Shown in pieces: positions 1 to 12,226 of a stretch of DNA of 64,000 bases; position 1 is the first letter of the stretch; each line of letters opens with the position of its first letter. The position numbers and the translations under genes are program-made. The notes below the pieces were generated by a model. The model searched no databases, was not told where the DNA came from, and saw nothing but the letters and a program-made list of their open reading frames with translations. The stretch is from positions 310,001-374,000 of the forward strand of contig NZ_CP135052.1 of the NCBI RefSeq assembly GCF_029193595.2, read 5' to 3'. Source of the DNA: Providencia hangzhouensis (GTDB lineage Bacteria > Pseudomonadota > Gammaproteobacteria > Enterobacterales > Enterobacteriaceae).

Positions 1-953
1 TCAGTCGCTATCCAAGCTGCACAAAATAAGGTTAAACGCGCAAAGAAGTAAAAGAATGCCATTAGGCCAAGCACTGAACCAAACGCGGCTCCAGAAGGTG
101 ACGAGGCAAGGTTAGGTAAAATCCATGTCATGATGGATTTAATGATTTCAAATCCAATAGCTGCAAGCAATGTTCCTTTAAATAGTGACCTGCGGCGATG
201 CTGCATACGCGGTAGGATCCAAAAAATCCATAAAAATAGTAGGAAATTAGCTGTAATTGATATTGTTAAACCAATCAGTGTCCAAGCAGGTTTAAGCCAT
301 TCTATACCATCTAACCCAAGCGTACTGACAATCGTTGCTTGTGCAGAGCCAGCAACAGAGGTAAGTGTAATTGTCACAATTAAGGCAATAAGTAGGCCAA
401 TTAAGGCAAAGAAGTCGCGAATGTAGCGGAAAATAATATTTTCATGTTCATCTTCATTACGTTCCCATACAGAACGTGATTGTGCCAAAATAGCTAAACG
501 TAAGTTATTAACCCAATTAACCCCTGAGTACACGGCTAAAGCCAACCCTGTCAGCCCAACTGTCGTACGTTGGCGGATTGCGGTGTCTATTGTTCTTTCT
601 AATGTATTTGCGAGCGTAGGGTCAGTAATATTTGCAGAAATTCCACGAACTAATTTTTCAAGCAATTCAGGATTACTGGCTAATACAAAACCGGCAGCGG
701 CGAATGAAAACATTAAAACGGGAATTAAAGAGAGAAAGGAGAAATAGGTAATTGCAGCCCCAAACTGGTTCCCCATTCGGTCATTAAAACGTTGCACGGT
801 ACGAATGATGTGAGCAATAAAAGGAATTGCACAAATAAAGTTCACAACTCGCATTGAGAAGGTCACTGCTTTTTTACTGCCATCAATACTTTTATTCAGT
901 GTCGCTTTCAGTTTATTAGTATCTTTCTGTTCTTCTTCCTGCGTATTCGACAT
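1..953 (-). CDS. yihY: YihY/BrkB-family inner membrane protein, 3' end cut by window
   Basis: The minus-strand frame opens with ATG at 953 and stays open for 317 codons to the window edge, so the C-terminus is missing. The start MSNTQEEEQKD is followed by a basic stretch and then several long hydrophobic segments, including one reading FSFLSLIPVLMFSFAAAGFV, and the MGNQFGAAITYFS region typical of the YihY/BrkB family. The family is integral to the cytoplasmic membrane and has no established biochemical function; the old 'ribonuclease BN' label is not supported by its sequence. In E. coli yihY lies in the same general region as polA and engB, consistent with the genes further right. The visible part already exceeds the roughly 290 residues of the E. 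coli protein, mostly because of a longer polar N-terminus. Confidence 0.9.
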   Translation of the reverse strand, partial: MSNTQEEEQKDTNKLKATLNKSIDGSKKAVTFSMRVVNFICAIPFIAHIIRTVQRFNDRMGNQFGAAITYFSFLSLIPVLMFSFAAAGFVLASNPELLEKLVRGISANITDPTLANTLERTIDTAIRQRTTVGLTGLALAVYSGVNWVNNLRLAILAQSRSVWERNEDEHENIIFRYIRDFFALIGLLIALIVTITLTSVAGSAQATIVSTLGLDGIEWLKPAWTLIGLTISITANFLLFLWIFWILPRMQHRRRSLFKGTLLAAIGFEIIKSIMTWILPNLASSPSGAAFGSVLGLMAFFYFFARLTLFCAAWIAT

Positions 954-1157
954 TTAATCCCCTTTTCCCGCAACTAAAAGTTGTCTGACTTTTCGACCTA
1001 TTTAATGCCTATAAATGAATGATATGCATAATACTATAGCTTAAATTGGACAGTAACTTCATCCCAATGACTGTTTTAAGAGACAAATAGTCATTGGAAC
1101 GTTTGTTTAAAGTCAAAGCAACTGGTTAATTAATCAGAGGAAAAGGGGCGTTAGAAA

Positions 1158-1562
1158 TTAAAGCGCATCTTTATAAACTTGCAGTTCAGCTTGGGCTTCT
1201 TTTAATTCTGCTTGAGCTTCTGCGAGTTTTCTTTCACGTTTTTTAATTTTACTACTGTCATCGCCTTTTAATTTTTCTTCCTGCAGCTCAGCTTCGCGTT
1301 CCTGCACTTTTTCTGTTTTCTCAGCTACATCTTTTTGACTATCACGATATAAAGATTCTGGAGTGCAATAACGATTCACATTATCTAATGCTTCTTCTAA
1401 GCCTTTAACTCGATGCTGATTACCATGTTGTTTTGCGTAATCAATTTGTTCTTGAATGCGTTGTTTCTTTATTTCGCAGCCATTTTGTGTTTTTGCCGCC
1501 ATTACTGATGCGCTAGCAAAAAAGGAAATACAAATACTAGTTGTAAGGAGTAGTTTATTCAT
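1158..1562 (-). CDS. DUF1090 family periplasmic protein (YqjC-like)
   Basis: This encodes about 134 residues: a hydrophobic signal peptide ending near ASASVMAA, then a charged, strongly helical mature part. It keeps the C..K..I..QI.YA..H.N..R..GLE.AL..V...C pattern of the DUF1090 family (E. coli YqjC), with two cysteines that could form a disulfide. The C-terminal half is a Glu/Lys/Ala-rich coiled coil (KKRERKLAEAQAELKEAQ). Two adjacent ATG codons exist (1565 and 1562); the second is better spaced from the AGAGG ribosome binding site. The function of the family is unknown, and location in the periplasm is inferred from the signal peptide. It stands alone between the start of yihY and divergent rlmJ. 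Confidence 0.85.
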   Translation of the reverse strand: MNKLLLTTSICISFFASASVMAAKTQNGCEIKKQRIQEQIDYAKQHGNQHRVKGLEEALDNVNRYCTPESLYRDSQKDVAEKTEKVQEREAELQEEKLKGDDSSKIKKRERKLAEAQAELKEAQAELQVYKDAL

Positions 1563-1795
1563 CATTTACCTCTGTTTATTTTAAAATTTGTGTTTAGGAT
1601 AGCGTTTTATTTCTTTTCAGTCATGTGAATTTTAACACAGCTATGGTTATGACATTTGTAGTCAATTTTAGCTATAATGACGCGGATGAATAAATCCGGT
1701 CTATTTTTTGTTCAAAAGGGCTATCTTTAAAGAACCTATTTAATAATAGTCATCTTAGTGGCTAGTATTGAATTTCCTCAGGAAACAAACGTTAC

Positions 1796-2638
1796 ATGTT
1801 AAGTTATCGTCACAGCTTTCACGCAGGCAACCATGCTGATGTGTTAAAACACACAGTACAGAGCTTGATCATTGAATCTCTGAAAGAGAAAGAAAAACCG
1901 TTTCTGTATTTAGATACACATTCAGGTGCTGGCCGTTATCAATTAACGGGGGAACATGCAGAAAAAACAGGTGAATATCTTGAAGGGATTGCGCGTATTT
2001 GGGAGCAACCTGATTTGCCTGAGGAATTATTGCCGTATATGAATATTGTGCGCCAATTGAATGATAATGGGCGTTTACGCTATTACCCAGGTTCACCATT
2101 ATTAGCAAAATATTTATTACGTGAACACGATAAGCTGGTATTAACTGAACTACATTCGAGCGATTATCCATTATTACGTACAGAATTTTCACGGGATAAC
2201 CGCGCGCAAGTTTTCAAGGAAGACGGCTATCAACAACTAAAATCGAAACTACCCCCACAGAGTCGACGTGGCTTTGCGCTGATGGACCCTCCTTATGAGA
2301 TGAAGACGGATTATGAAGCGGTCGTGAAAGGGGTGGTGGAAGGCTATAAACGCTTTGCAACAGGAACATATGCAATTTGGTATCCTGTTGTATTACGTCA
2401 ACAAATTAAGCGTATGGTCAATCAATTAGAAGCAACAGGCATTCGTAAAATATTACAAATTGAATTGGCGGTACGTCCTGATAGCGACCAACGTGGGATG
2501 ACGGCATCCGGTATGATAGTGATCAACCCACCTTGGAAACTTGAGCAGCAAATGAAGAATGTGCTGCCATGGTTACATAAAACACTCGTCCCAGAAGGCA
2601 CTGGGCATACGTTAGTTGAGTGGATTGTGCCAGAGTAA
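1796..2638 (+). CDS. rlmJ: 23S rRNA (adenine-2030-N6)-methyltransferase RlmJ
   Basis: The 280-residue length equals the E. coli protein (formerly YhiR). It starts MLSYRHSFHAGNHADVLKH, the family's characteristic N-terminus, and has the LDTHSGAGRY SAM-binding loop near residue 40 and the catalytic DPPYE motif near residue 164, typical of N6-adenine methyltransferases. It methylates A2030 of 23S rRNA using S-adenosylmethionine. An AGGAAA ribosome binding site lies about 10 nt upstream of the ATG. The gene is followed by gor, the same pairing as in E. coli, and both are read rightward. Confidence 0.97.
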   Translation: MLSYRHSFHAGNHADVLKHTVQSLIIESLKEKEKPFLYLDTHSGAGRYQLTGEHAEKTGEYLEGIARIWEQPDLPEELLPYMNIVRQLNDNGRLRYYPGSPLLAKYLLREHDKLVLTELHSSDYPLLRTEFSRDNRAQVFKEDGYQQLKSKLPPQSRRGFALMDPPYEMKTDYEAVVKGVVEGYKRFATGTYAIWYPVVLRQQIKRMVNQLEATGIRKILQIELAVRPDSDQRGMTASGMIVINPPWKLEQQMKNVLPWLHKTLVPEGTGHTLVEWIVPE

Positions 2639-2776
2639 ACTGTATTTTTGATAGGTAATACCGATTAAATTAACAGGTGTTATCTATCGTAAAGCGCTAT
2701 TTATGCCATGACAATCAATAGTATGATGCGAGAAAATGCATTCATAAATCATTCAATCAATGGGAATAACCAAATT

Positions 2777-4129
2777 ATGAGCAAACATTACGACTATATC
2801 GCAATTGGTGGCGGAAGCGGTGGTATTGCGTCGATGAACCGTGCAGCAATGTATGGGCAAAAATGTGCCTTAATTGAGGCGAAAGCATTAGGTGGGACTT
2901 GTGTTAACGTGGGCTGCGTACCGAAAAAGGTGATGTGGCATGCGGCACAAATCTCGGAAGCTATTCGCAATTATGGTCCTGATTATGGTTTTGATGCGAC
3001 AATTAATCGTTTTGATTGGAAAACACTTATTGATAGTCGTACTGCTTATATTGACCGAATTCACCAGTCTTATGACCGTGTCTTAGGGAATAATAAAGTT
3101 GATGTCATCAATGGTTTTGCACGTTTTATTGATGCCCATACTGTTGAGGTAAATGGTGAAACCTACACGGCAGACCATATTTTGATTGCAACTGGCGGGC
3201 GTCCAGTGATCCCTGCTATCCCAGGTGCAGAATATGGCATGACTTCTGATGGCTTCTTTGAACTTGAAGCATTGCCAAAACGTGTTGCGGTTGTAGGGGC
3301 CGGTTATATTGCCGTTGAACTTGCCGGTGTATTAAATGGTTTAGGTGCAGAGGCGCATTTATTTGTGCGTAAACATGCCCCGTTACGTTCATTTGACCCA
3401 CTGATTGTCGAAACATTAGTGGAAGTCATGAATACGGAAGGCCCTAAACTGCATACGGAATCAATTCCAAAAGAAGTCGTGAAAAATGCAGATGGTTCAC
3501 TGACATTAAAATTGGAAAATGGCCAAGAACAAACCGTCGATGCATTAATTTGGGCTATTGGTCGTGAACCAATGACAGATAACCTGAATATTGAAGCCAC
3601 AGGCGTCGCACTGAATGAAAAAGGTTATATCAAGGTTGATAAATACCAAAATACCAATGTACCGGGTGTCTATGCGGTTGGTGATAATACTGGCGCCGTT
3701 GAGTTAACCCCTGTTGCGGTTGCTGCGGGTCGTCGTTTATCTGAACGTTTATTTAATAATAAACCGGATGAGCACTTAGATTACAGTAATATCCCAACGG
3801 TGGTGTTCTCTCACCCACCAATTGGTACAGTTGGTTTAACTGAGCCAGAAGCGATTGAAAAATATGGTGCTGATAAAGTTAAATGCTATAAGTCATCTTT
3901 CACAGCCATGTATACCGCCGTCACTTCGCATCGTCAGCCTTGCCGTATGAAATTGGTCTGTGTGGGTGAAGAAGAAAAAATCGTGGGTATTCACGGTATT
4001 GGTTTTGGTATGGATGAAATCTTACAAGGCTTTGCGGTTGCATTAAAAATGGGTGCAACCAAAAAAGACTTTGATAATACGGTGGCCATTCACCCAACAG
4101 CGGCAGAAGAATTTGTGACCATGCGTTAA
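2777..4129 (+). CDS. gor: glutathione-disulfide reductase
   Basis: The product is a 450-residue FAD/NADPH-dependent disulfide oxidoreductase that regenerates reduced glutathione in the cytoplasm. Visible motifs are the FAD-binding [16 protein letters not shown] at the N-terminus, the redox-active [13 protein letters not shown] (CxxxxC), the NADPH-binding [12 protein letters not shown], the second FAD motif VYAVGDNTG, and the C-terminal active-site HPTAAEE that donates the catalytic His-Glu pair to the partner subunit. An in-frame ATG at 2708 would add 23 residues unlike the family; the start at 2777 ([12 protein letters not shown]) fits the E. coli protein. A strong terminator follows at 4148-4181. 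Confidence 0.97.
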   Translation: MSKHYDYIAIGGGSGGIASMNRAAMYGQKCALIEAKALGGTCVNVGCVPKKVMWHAAQISEAIRNYGPDYGFDATINRFDWKTLIDSRTAYIDRIHQSYDRVLGNNKVDVINGFARFIDAHTVEVNGETYTADHILIATGGRPVIPAIPGAEYGMTSDGFFELEALPKRVAVVGAGYIAVELAGVLNGLGAEAHLFVRKHAPLRSFDPLIVETLVEVMNTEGPKLHTESIPKEVVKNADGSLTLKLENGQEQTVDALIWAIGREPMTDNLNIEATGVALNEKGYIKVDKYQNTNVPGVYAVGDNTGAVELTPVAVAAGRRLSERLFNNKPDEHLDYSNIPTVVFSHPPIGTVGLTEPEAIEKYGADKVKCYKSSFTAMYTAVTSHRQPCRMKLVCVGEEEKIVGIHGIGFGMDEILQGFAVALKMGATKKDFDNTVAIHPTAAEEFVTMR

Positions 4130-4147
4130 GTATTGGTTATTTAAATT

Positions 4148-4181
4148 AAAAGCTAAGTTCATTTGAGCTTAGCTTTTTTTT
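4148..4181 (+). terminator. rho-independent terminator of gor
   Basis: The arms AAGCTAAG and CTTAGCTT enclose a short AT-rich loop and are followed by eight T residues. It ends transcription of gor just before the convergent GST gene stops. Confidence 0.9.
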
Positions 4182-4186
4182 GGGCA

Positions 4187-4786
4187 TTATTTTGTCAACA
4201 GTTCTGCAATCGCAGGAATAGTCGCTAAGCTATCAAGGTATTTTTGCATCGCAGGGGTGGTTTCCATGATTTGGTATTTGACTAAAAACATCACAAATGC
4301 ACCGACATACACATCGACAGCAGTAAATTGCTCACCACAAATAAACGGTTTAGCATTGTTTAAACCGATTTCTAAACAGGCCATTGTGCGTTCGACAGAA
4401 CCAAAGCCAGAAGATTTTTGCTGTTCTTCATCTAATTGAATCCCTAAGTTATTGATAGTGAAGGCAGATTCAATTGGGCCTGCAGTAAATAGGAACCAAC
4501 GGTAGTAATCTGCACGTTTAGGGTCATTCAAAGCTGGTGCTAAACCTTTTTCAATAAATTTATCCGCTAAATACAAGCAAATTGCAGCGGTTTCAGTGAC
4601 GACGGCATCACCATCAACAAGTGCGGGAACTTTCGCCATCGGATTAATTGCAAGATATTCCGCCGTATGCATATCTGCACCATAACCTAATTCAATACGC
4701 TTGTAAGGAACATCTAAAATTTTTAATAGTAGGTCGACCGTGTTGCCACGTGACATTGAATTAGTAAAAAGAACCAGTTCGCTCAT
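4187..4786 (-). CDS. glutathione S-transferase family protein
   Basis: The 199-residue protein has the two-domain cytosolic GST layout: an N-terminal thioredoxin-fold domain (residues 1-80) with the FTNSMSRGN active-site region, the cis-proline segment MAKVPALVDGD and the glutathione-binding TETAAICLYLADKF, then an all-helical C-terminal domain including the VDVYVG N-capping-box region. It likely conjugates glutathione to electrophiles or acts as a glutathione peroxidase; the substrate cannot be told. It lies 49 bp downstream of the WYL regulator on the same strand, so it is probably the regulated gene of that pair, and faces gor, another glutathione gene. Confidence 0.88.
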   Translation of the reverse strand: MSELVLFTNSMSRGNTVDLLLKILDVPYKRIELGYGADMHTAEYLAINPMAKVPALVDGDAVVTETAAICLYLADKFIEKGLAPALNDPKRADYYRWFLFTAGPIESAFTINNLGIQLDEEQQKSSGFGSVERTMACLEIGLNNAKPFICGEQFTAVDVYVGAFVMFLVKYQIMETTPAMQKYLDSLATIPAIAELLTK

Positions 4787-4835
4787 GGTGATTTCCTTAT
4801 ATGAAGTTGAGTGCTTACTATAAGGGAGTGGAGTG

Positions 4836-5534
4836 TCAGAAATTGTCAGGAGAGACGCACAAGACTTCTTTTTGCCAGCGCTCTAGTAGGTAATTTTTGG
4901 GGTAAGGTAGTTTATCTGAAAGTGCATGATAAGACTGAATGCGGTCTAAACGAAAATGGCGGTAACTTTCACGTAATTCACACCAAGCGGCTAATACTTG
5001 GGAGTCTTTCATATAACCAATGGCAATTGGCCAAATAATTCGTTCACTAGGTTGATTTTGCCCATCAAGGTAAGTCATTTTGGCTTTGCATTCTTCTCGT
5101 AAACTTAAACGTAAGTCTTTAACAATGACGTCATTAATTTCATAGAAATGTGTGGTGGGGGCAAATAAGGTATTTTGATTTAGGATTTTCTGTGAATGAC
5201 CTGCAACTACAGCATTAATTTTGCTTATCGCCCGTATTGCTGAGTTTTTTAGTTCAGTGTCTGCGTTACTTTTTACCCAACGTAAACCTAATATTAAGGC
5301 TTCAAGTTCATTTTCATCGAAAGCTAAAGGCGGTAGTAATAGTCCCGTTTTTAATTGGTAACCAATACCTGCTTCCCCGATAATTTCAGCACCTTGATCA
5401 CGCAGGGATTCAATATCTCGATAGATAGAACGCACGCTGACTTGAAGTTGTGATGAAAGTGCTTCAGCCGTAATAGGATAGCGATTTTCTTTGAGTATCT
5501 GCAATAGGGTGAGTAGACGCTGGGTGCGGGTCAT
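4836..5534 (-). CDS. YafY-type HTH/WYL transcriptional regulator
   Basis: The 232-residue protein has an N-terminal winged helix-turn-helix of the HTH_11 (DeoR-like) type (residues 1-60, ITAEALSSQLQVSVRSIYRDIESLR) and a C-terminal WYL-family effector domain (IWPIAIGYMKDSQVLAAWCELRESYRHFRLDRIQ). WYL regulators bind DNA and respond to nucleic-acid or small-molecule ligands. Here the only downstream gene is the GST, so control of that gene is a reasonable inference. Its ATG at 5534 is the only good start; no clear operator could be assigned. Confidence 0.88.
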   Translation of the reverse strand: MTRTQRLLTLLQILKENRYPITAEALSSQLQVSVRSIYRDIESLRDQGAEIIGEAGIGYQLKTGLLLPPLAFDENELEALILGLRWVKSNADTELKNSAIRAISKINAVVAGHSQKILNQNTLFAPTTHFYEINDVIVKDLRLSLREECKAKMTYLDGQNQPSERIIWPIAIGYMKDSQVLAAWCELRESYRHFRLDRIQSYHALSDKLPYPKNYLLERWQKEVLCVSPDNF

Positions 5535-5634
5535 GAAGTTGTCTGCTTAATGTTATTGAGTGAGAAAAACAGCAAAGCTAATTTAGCTATAGTAAAAAAA
5601 TAATGAGCTGAATGCTAATTTATATGTAAATTGG

Positions 5635-5665
5635 TGATAAAGGGAGTGGAAAGTTCCCTTTATCA
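5635..5665. terminator. hairpin downstream of the bgl-operon porin
   Basis: A perfect 11-bp inverted repeat (TGATAAAGGGA / TCCCTTTATCA, loop 9 nt) lies just beyond the porin stop codon. No T-tract follows on the minus strand, so it may be an imperfect terminator or an mRNA 3'-end stabilising stem. Confidence 0.5.
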
Positions 5666-5692
5666 ATACCGATAAATACACGGTAATATCAT

Positions 5693-6997
5693 TTAAAACG
5701 TTAAAATAGTTTTTAACCCTAGGACCCATGCATCTGATGTTTTCTGGACGCCGCCTGGTTGATGCCAATATTGCATACTTGGTTGGAGTTCCAGCCAGTG
5801 AACAGGTTTAAAGCGATAATATAGTTCTGCATTTAACGCGTTTGAAGTAATAGGGTGATATAACGGGTCATTATAATCGGTGATCCCTAGCTGCTCATTT
5901 TGTATTTTTTGGTTTTTCGCAAAGTGGTCGCTGAGCTCAATATATGAGACACCGAGACCAATCCAATCTTCAGGCCTTGCATCAAATGCACCGCGGTAGC
6001 GAAGGGAGCTTGAAACAACATAATTCATGAAATTACTGCGTTCATCATGATAACTGCCACTGACTGACAAACTTAAACCTCGATTTTCATCATCTTGATG
6101 GCGAGTTAATTGTTGGTTCATTCCACCATAGACAAACCATGTGTTGTTATAGCTTTTATCTTTATACAGGTCATGCTGTTTGGCATTGGTATATAATAAC
6201 CCTAAGTTATAAGCGCCAGGCAACCCATTGACGAAAGTGCGATTTTCAACTTCTAAGGGTAATAAAATACCTTTACTACCTTTGGTTGACCAACTCCACG
6301 CATGGCTTCTATCCGTCGCTTGAGGATTCTGCTCCATAATCCCTGTTTTGATGGTAATTTCAGGGGTAATCTTATAGCTAACAGTCGTTCCCCAAGAATG
6401 AATATTCCAGTTGCTCCATATCAGGGCATTAGCTGATTTTCCGCCGCATTGGCTGAGTAGTTGGAAATCACAAGGGATAATTTGGTCGAATTCTTGTACT
6501 TTGTTCATCATCCCAATACGCCAAGTTAGTCGGCGGTCATCAAAACTGCGAGCAAAAGTAAGCCAACCTAACCGCGTTACGGAGCCACCTCCATAGCTTT
6601 CTTGTGCAAGGTCATTATTAGGTACTCGAGGGTCTTGCAGGCGCTTGACTGTCAGGTTGTCTTCATGGTTACGATTGACAATGTTTCCTTCAATACGAGC
6701 ATCGGGAATTCCTGTCCAACGTTCAAGATCTTGTGTGAATGTGAAAGCAAATTGGTCTATATAAGCAGTATGTTTGTCATTATTATAACCGCCCCCTGCA
6801 TTATAGGCGACTTGGCTCAAATAATTACTGTGAAATGAAAAGCCGTGGTCAGATAATATAGGACGTATGCCCAACATATCACCAAATATTCCTTTAGGAG
6901 CGGGCTCAAAGCCTAAAACAGTTCCATTCCATTGTTGTTCATTAGCAATAGCAGGCAATGTTAAAAACAACAAAGAGAATAATAATTTTTTATTCAT
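5693..6997 (-). CDS. OprB-family carbohydrate porin, last gene of the bgl operon
   Basis: The 434-residue outer membrane protein has a cleavable signal peptide (MNKKLLFSLLFLTLPAIA, cut before NEQQW). The start of the mature chain (GIRPILSDHGFSFHSNYLSQ) and the C-terminal AELYYRFKPVHWLELQPSMQ ... PGG followed by a terminal aromatic (TILTF) match carbohydrate-selective OprB porins, which form 16-stranded beta barrels. Its position downstream of bglB suggests it admits aryl-beta-glucosides or cellobiose-like sugars, the role played in the E. coli bgl operon by BglH, a LamB-type porin. A 137-bp spacer with a hairpin separates it from bglB, so it may be expressed at a lower level. Confidence 0.88.
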   Translation of the reverse strand: MNKKLLFSLLFLTLPAIANEQQWNGTVLGFEPAPKGIFGDMLGIRPILSDHGFSFHSNYLSQVAYNAGGGYNNDKHTAYIDQFAFTFTQDLERWTGIPDARIEGNIVNRNHEDNLTVKRLQDPRVPNNDLAQESYGGGSVTRLGWLTFARSFDDRRLTWRIGMMNKVQEFDQIIPCDFQLLSQCGGKSANALIWSNWNIHSWGTTVSYKITPEITIKTGIMEQNPQATDRSHAWSWSTKGSKGILLPLEVENRTFVNGLPGAYNLGLLYTNAKQHDLYKDKSYNNTWFVYGGMNQQLTRHQDDENRGLSLSVSGSYHDERSNFMNYVVSSSLRYRGAFDARPEDWIGLGVSYIELSDHFAKNQKIQNEQLGITDYNDPLYHPITSNALNAELYYRFKPVHWLELQPSMQYWHQPGGVQKTSDAWVLGLKTILTF

Positions 6998-7081
6998 GTC
7001 GGAGATAACCTATTAGCAATGGTTTGCTTTAACCCAATAATAGAGAATGGGCTCATGCGGTGTTATTTTTAATATAAGGAA

Positions 7082-7107
7082 TCTCGAGATAAATAATTAT
7101 CCCGAGA
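7082..7107. other. intercistronic hairpin between bglB and porin
   Basis: The inverted repeat TCTCGAGATAA / TTATCCCGAGA has one wobble pair and a short loop. It has no T-tract on the minus strand. It probably modulates readthrough or mRNA decay between the sugar-metabolism genes and the porin. Confidence 0.5.
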
Positions 7108-7134
7108 TAGTTTTATTATATTTAGATATTTATT

Positions 7135-10540
<3,406 letters not shown>

Positions 10541-10546
<6 letters not shown>

Positions 10547-10571
10547 GCCTGCCAACGGGCAGTAGCAATCC
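10541..10571 (-). promoter_or_regulatory. RAT antiterminator, bglG-bglF intergenic
   Basis: Read on the minus strand this matches the BglG/LicT-family ribonucleic antiterminator: it begins GGATTGCTACTG and ends GGCAGGCAAAACC. Its 3' part is the upstream arm of the following terminator. Binding of unphosphorylated BglG should stabilise the RAT hairpin and let transcription enter bglF. E. coli bgl has a site at the same place. Confidence 0.92.
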
Positions 10572-10622
10572 ATCGGTTTTTATCAGTTTGTATCAATAAA
10601 TAGTTTTTCGGCTTACTTTGCG

Positions 10623-11465
10623 TCACTTATGTGACGATTTTTCTTTCCTAATACGCTCTATATGAATGGTTAAATACATGCGTTCTTCATCTGTTAAGTC
10701 GCGTTGGTATTTCTTGGATAAATAAGTACTGACCTTTTCAGCACATTTCCAAGAAATTGAATAATTTTCTTTGATGACAAGATGCATCGCAATATCGTCA
10801 TTAGGAACTGGCTCATCACTCATCATACGATGGGTAAAAAACTTTAAATGAGTTACAAACCGCTGATAACTTAGTGTGTCCTCATGATATTCAATTTGTA
10901 GATGATATTTTACGATGTTCATGATTTCATTCATTATCGCCATCGTTTCCATGACAATTGGCATCTCACCCGTCAACTGAGCATTGACGAAATGTAACGC
11001 GATAAAGCCAGCTTCATCGATGGGTAACTCAATCTCTAAATCTTGTTTAATCAATGCCAATGACTCTAGCCCCAACTGGTACTCTTTTGGGTAAAGTCGT
11101 TGAATTTCCCATAACATGGTATTAGTGATAGCTAGGCCTTTTTGCTGTCTTTCAATTGCATAATTACAGTGATCAGTTAAAACGATATATAAGCTTTCAT
11201 GTAGGTTGCCAAGTTTACTTTTCGCATTTTCAATTATTTTGTCACAGACTTTCATAATAGAAATTGGTATTTGGCTTAACAGTTCACTTAATCGGCTTGT
11301 TAATTCATGGCTACGTAACTCAAAGACTTTTTCTATTTTTTTAGAATCGACAAAGTCATTAACTTTCATTTGAAAGGCGAGCCCACGCCCCATAACGACA
11401 ATTTCTTGCTGTTGTTCATTTAGGGCAACGACCACATTGTTGTTTAAAATTTTTGCGATCTGCAT
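10623..11465 (-). CDS. bglG: BglG-family transcriptional antiterminator
   Basis: The 280-residue RNA-binding regulator has an N-terminal CAT domain (MQIAKILNNNVVVALNEQQQ, residues 1-60) followed by two PTS regulation domains. Conserved PRD histidines are visible in VLTDHCNYAIERQ and FIALHFVNAQ (PRD1) and in FVTHLKFFTHRM and YLTIHIERI (PRD2). Phosphorylation by BglF inactivates it; when substrate is present it binds the two RATs of its own operon. The ATG at 11465 follows AGGGGAAAC and gives the family's MQIAKILNNN start; the longer open frame begins inside the leader terminator. Confidence 0.95.
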   Translation of the reverse strand: MQIAKILNNNVVVALNEQQQEIVVMGRGLAFQMKVNDFVDSKKIEKVFELRSHELTSRLSELLSQIPISIMKVCDKIIENAKSKLGNLHESLYIVLTDHCNYAIERQQKGLAITNTMLWEIQRLYPKEYQLGLESLALIKQDLEIELPIDEAGFIALHFVNAQLTGEMPIVMETMAIMNEIMNIVKYHLQIEYHEDTLSYQRFVTHLKFFTHRMMSDEPVPNDDIAMHLVIKENYSISWKCAEKVSTYLSKKYQRDLTDEERMYLTIHIERIRKEKSSHK

Positions 11466-11483
11466 TTTGTTTCCCCTAAAACG

Positions 11484-11530
11484 AAAAAAACCTGATAGCA
11501 CAATGATAATTCATTGACTAATCAGGTTTT
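11484..11530 (-). terminator. regulated leader terminator of the bgl operon
   Basis: The arms AAACCTGAT / ATCAGGTTT are followed by seven T on the minus strand. It sits just before the bglG ribosome binding site and overlaps the RAT, so it is the default off-switch of the operon. Confidence 0.9.
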
Positions 11531-11558
11531 GCCTGTGTGATAAGCACAGTAACAATCC
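11525..11558 (-). promoter_or_regulatory. RAT antiterminator, bgl operon leader
   Basis: The minus strand reads GGATTGTTACTG at the 5' end and ACAGGCAAAACC at the 3' end, an excellent match to the BglG/SacY-family RAT. It overlaps the upstream arm of the leader terminator. Together with the second copy before bglF it recreates the two-switch design of the E. coli bgl operon. Confidence 0.93.
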
Positions 11559-11689
11559 AGTAACTTAATTTTCAAATACTGTAATTAAACTTTTTGGGTT
11601 ATTCAAACAGCAAAGTATGAAAATGTGAACTCACACGCTCAATTCAGCCAATCTCTTTTTTGCATGGCTAATGACGGTATCGTGCTTAT

Positions 11690-12226
11690 TTAATTGTTTT
11701 TTGCCACCAAGACACTTTTTTGCCACCAAGACACAATGTAATCTGCGATTTGCTCTGGGTTATTGATATCTAACTGCGGCACGTGAGTATCAATGATTTC
11801 ATTACTGGCAACAGCCACCACATAGTTATCTATCAAACCGTTGAGAGGTTTGCCCACTTCAGAGCGAAACAAGGCGATTTTATCGATCGGTTCGTGCTTA
11901 AAGCCCTCAACTAAAATCAGATCTAATGTTGTGTGATCGAAACGACTGGCTAAATAGTGTAGATCCATTTCATTAGCTTCGGGGGTTTCGGTCATCAGCG
12001 CCCAGCGCTTTTCACTGGCAACAAGCGTTTGGTTTGCGCCAGCTTTACGTAATTCAAAACTGTCTTTGCCCGGTTTATCCACTTCCATGTCATGGTGAGT
12101 GTGCTTAATTAAACCAACACGAACGTTACGCAGCTTAAGCAGAGGGATAACTTTTTTTAATAAAGTCGTTTTTCCTGTGCCGCTATAAGCGGTAATTCCA
12201 AGTAGGGGTAGAGTATTTTGCTTCAT
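11690..12226 (-). CDS. mobB: molybdopterin-guanine dinucleotide biosynthesis adaptor protein MobB
   Basis: The 178-residue P-loop GTPase (GITAYSGTGKTTLLKK at residues 10-25) acts with MobA in attaching GMP to molybdopterin. It also shows LIKHTHHDMEVDKPGKDSFELRKAGA in pieces typical of MobB and DLILVEGFKHE near residue 105. It overlaps the end of mobA by 4 bp (ATGA), so the two are translationally coupled. The extreme C-terminus is altered by a 19-bp tandem duplication, which replaces a predicted ending WWQKTIK by WWQKSVLVAKNN; this lies outside the catalytic core. Confidence 0.93.
   Translation of the reverse strand: MKQNTLPLLGITAYSGTGKTTLLKKVIPLLKLRNVRVGLIKHTHHDMEVDKPGKDSFELRKAGANQTLVASEKRWALMTETPEANEMDLHYLASRFDHTTLDLILVEGFKHEPIDKIALFRSEVGKPLNGLIDNYVVAVASNEIIDTHVPQLDINNPEQIADYIVSWWQKSVLVAKNN
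11697..11734. repeat. 19-bp perfect tandem duplication in the mobB 3' end
   Basis: Two adjacent identical copies of TTTTTTGCCACCAAGACAC occupy 11697-11715 and 11716-11734. Because 19 is not a multiple of three, the duplication shifts the frame of the last codons of mobB. It looks like a replication-slippage event. Confidence 0.97.

Noticed and set aside
1869..2192. 107-aa minus-strand open frame inside rlmJ
   Set aside because: It is the antisense shadow of a well-conserved methyltransferase gene.
11600..11650. AATGTGAACTCACACG upstream of the bgl leader as a CRP site
   Set aside because: The two half-sites are separated by 2 bp instead of the 6 bp that CRP needs.
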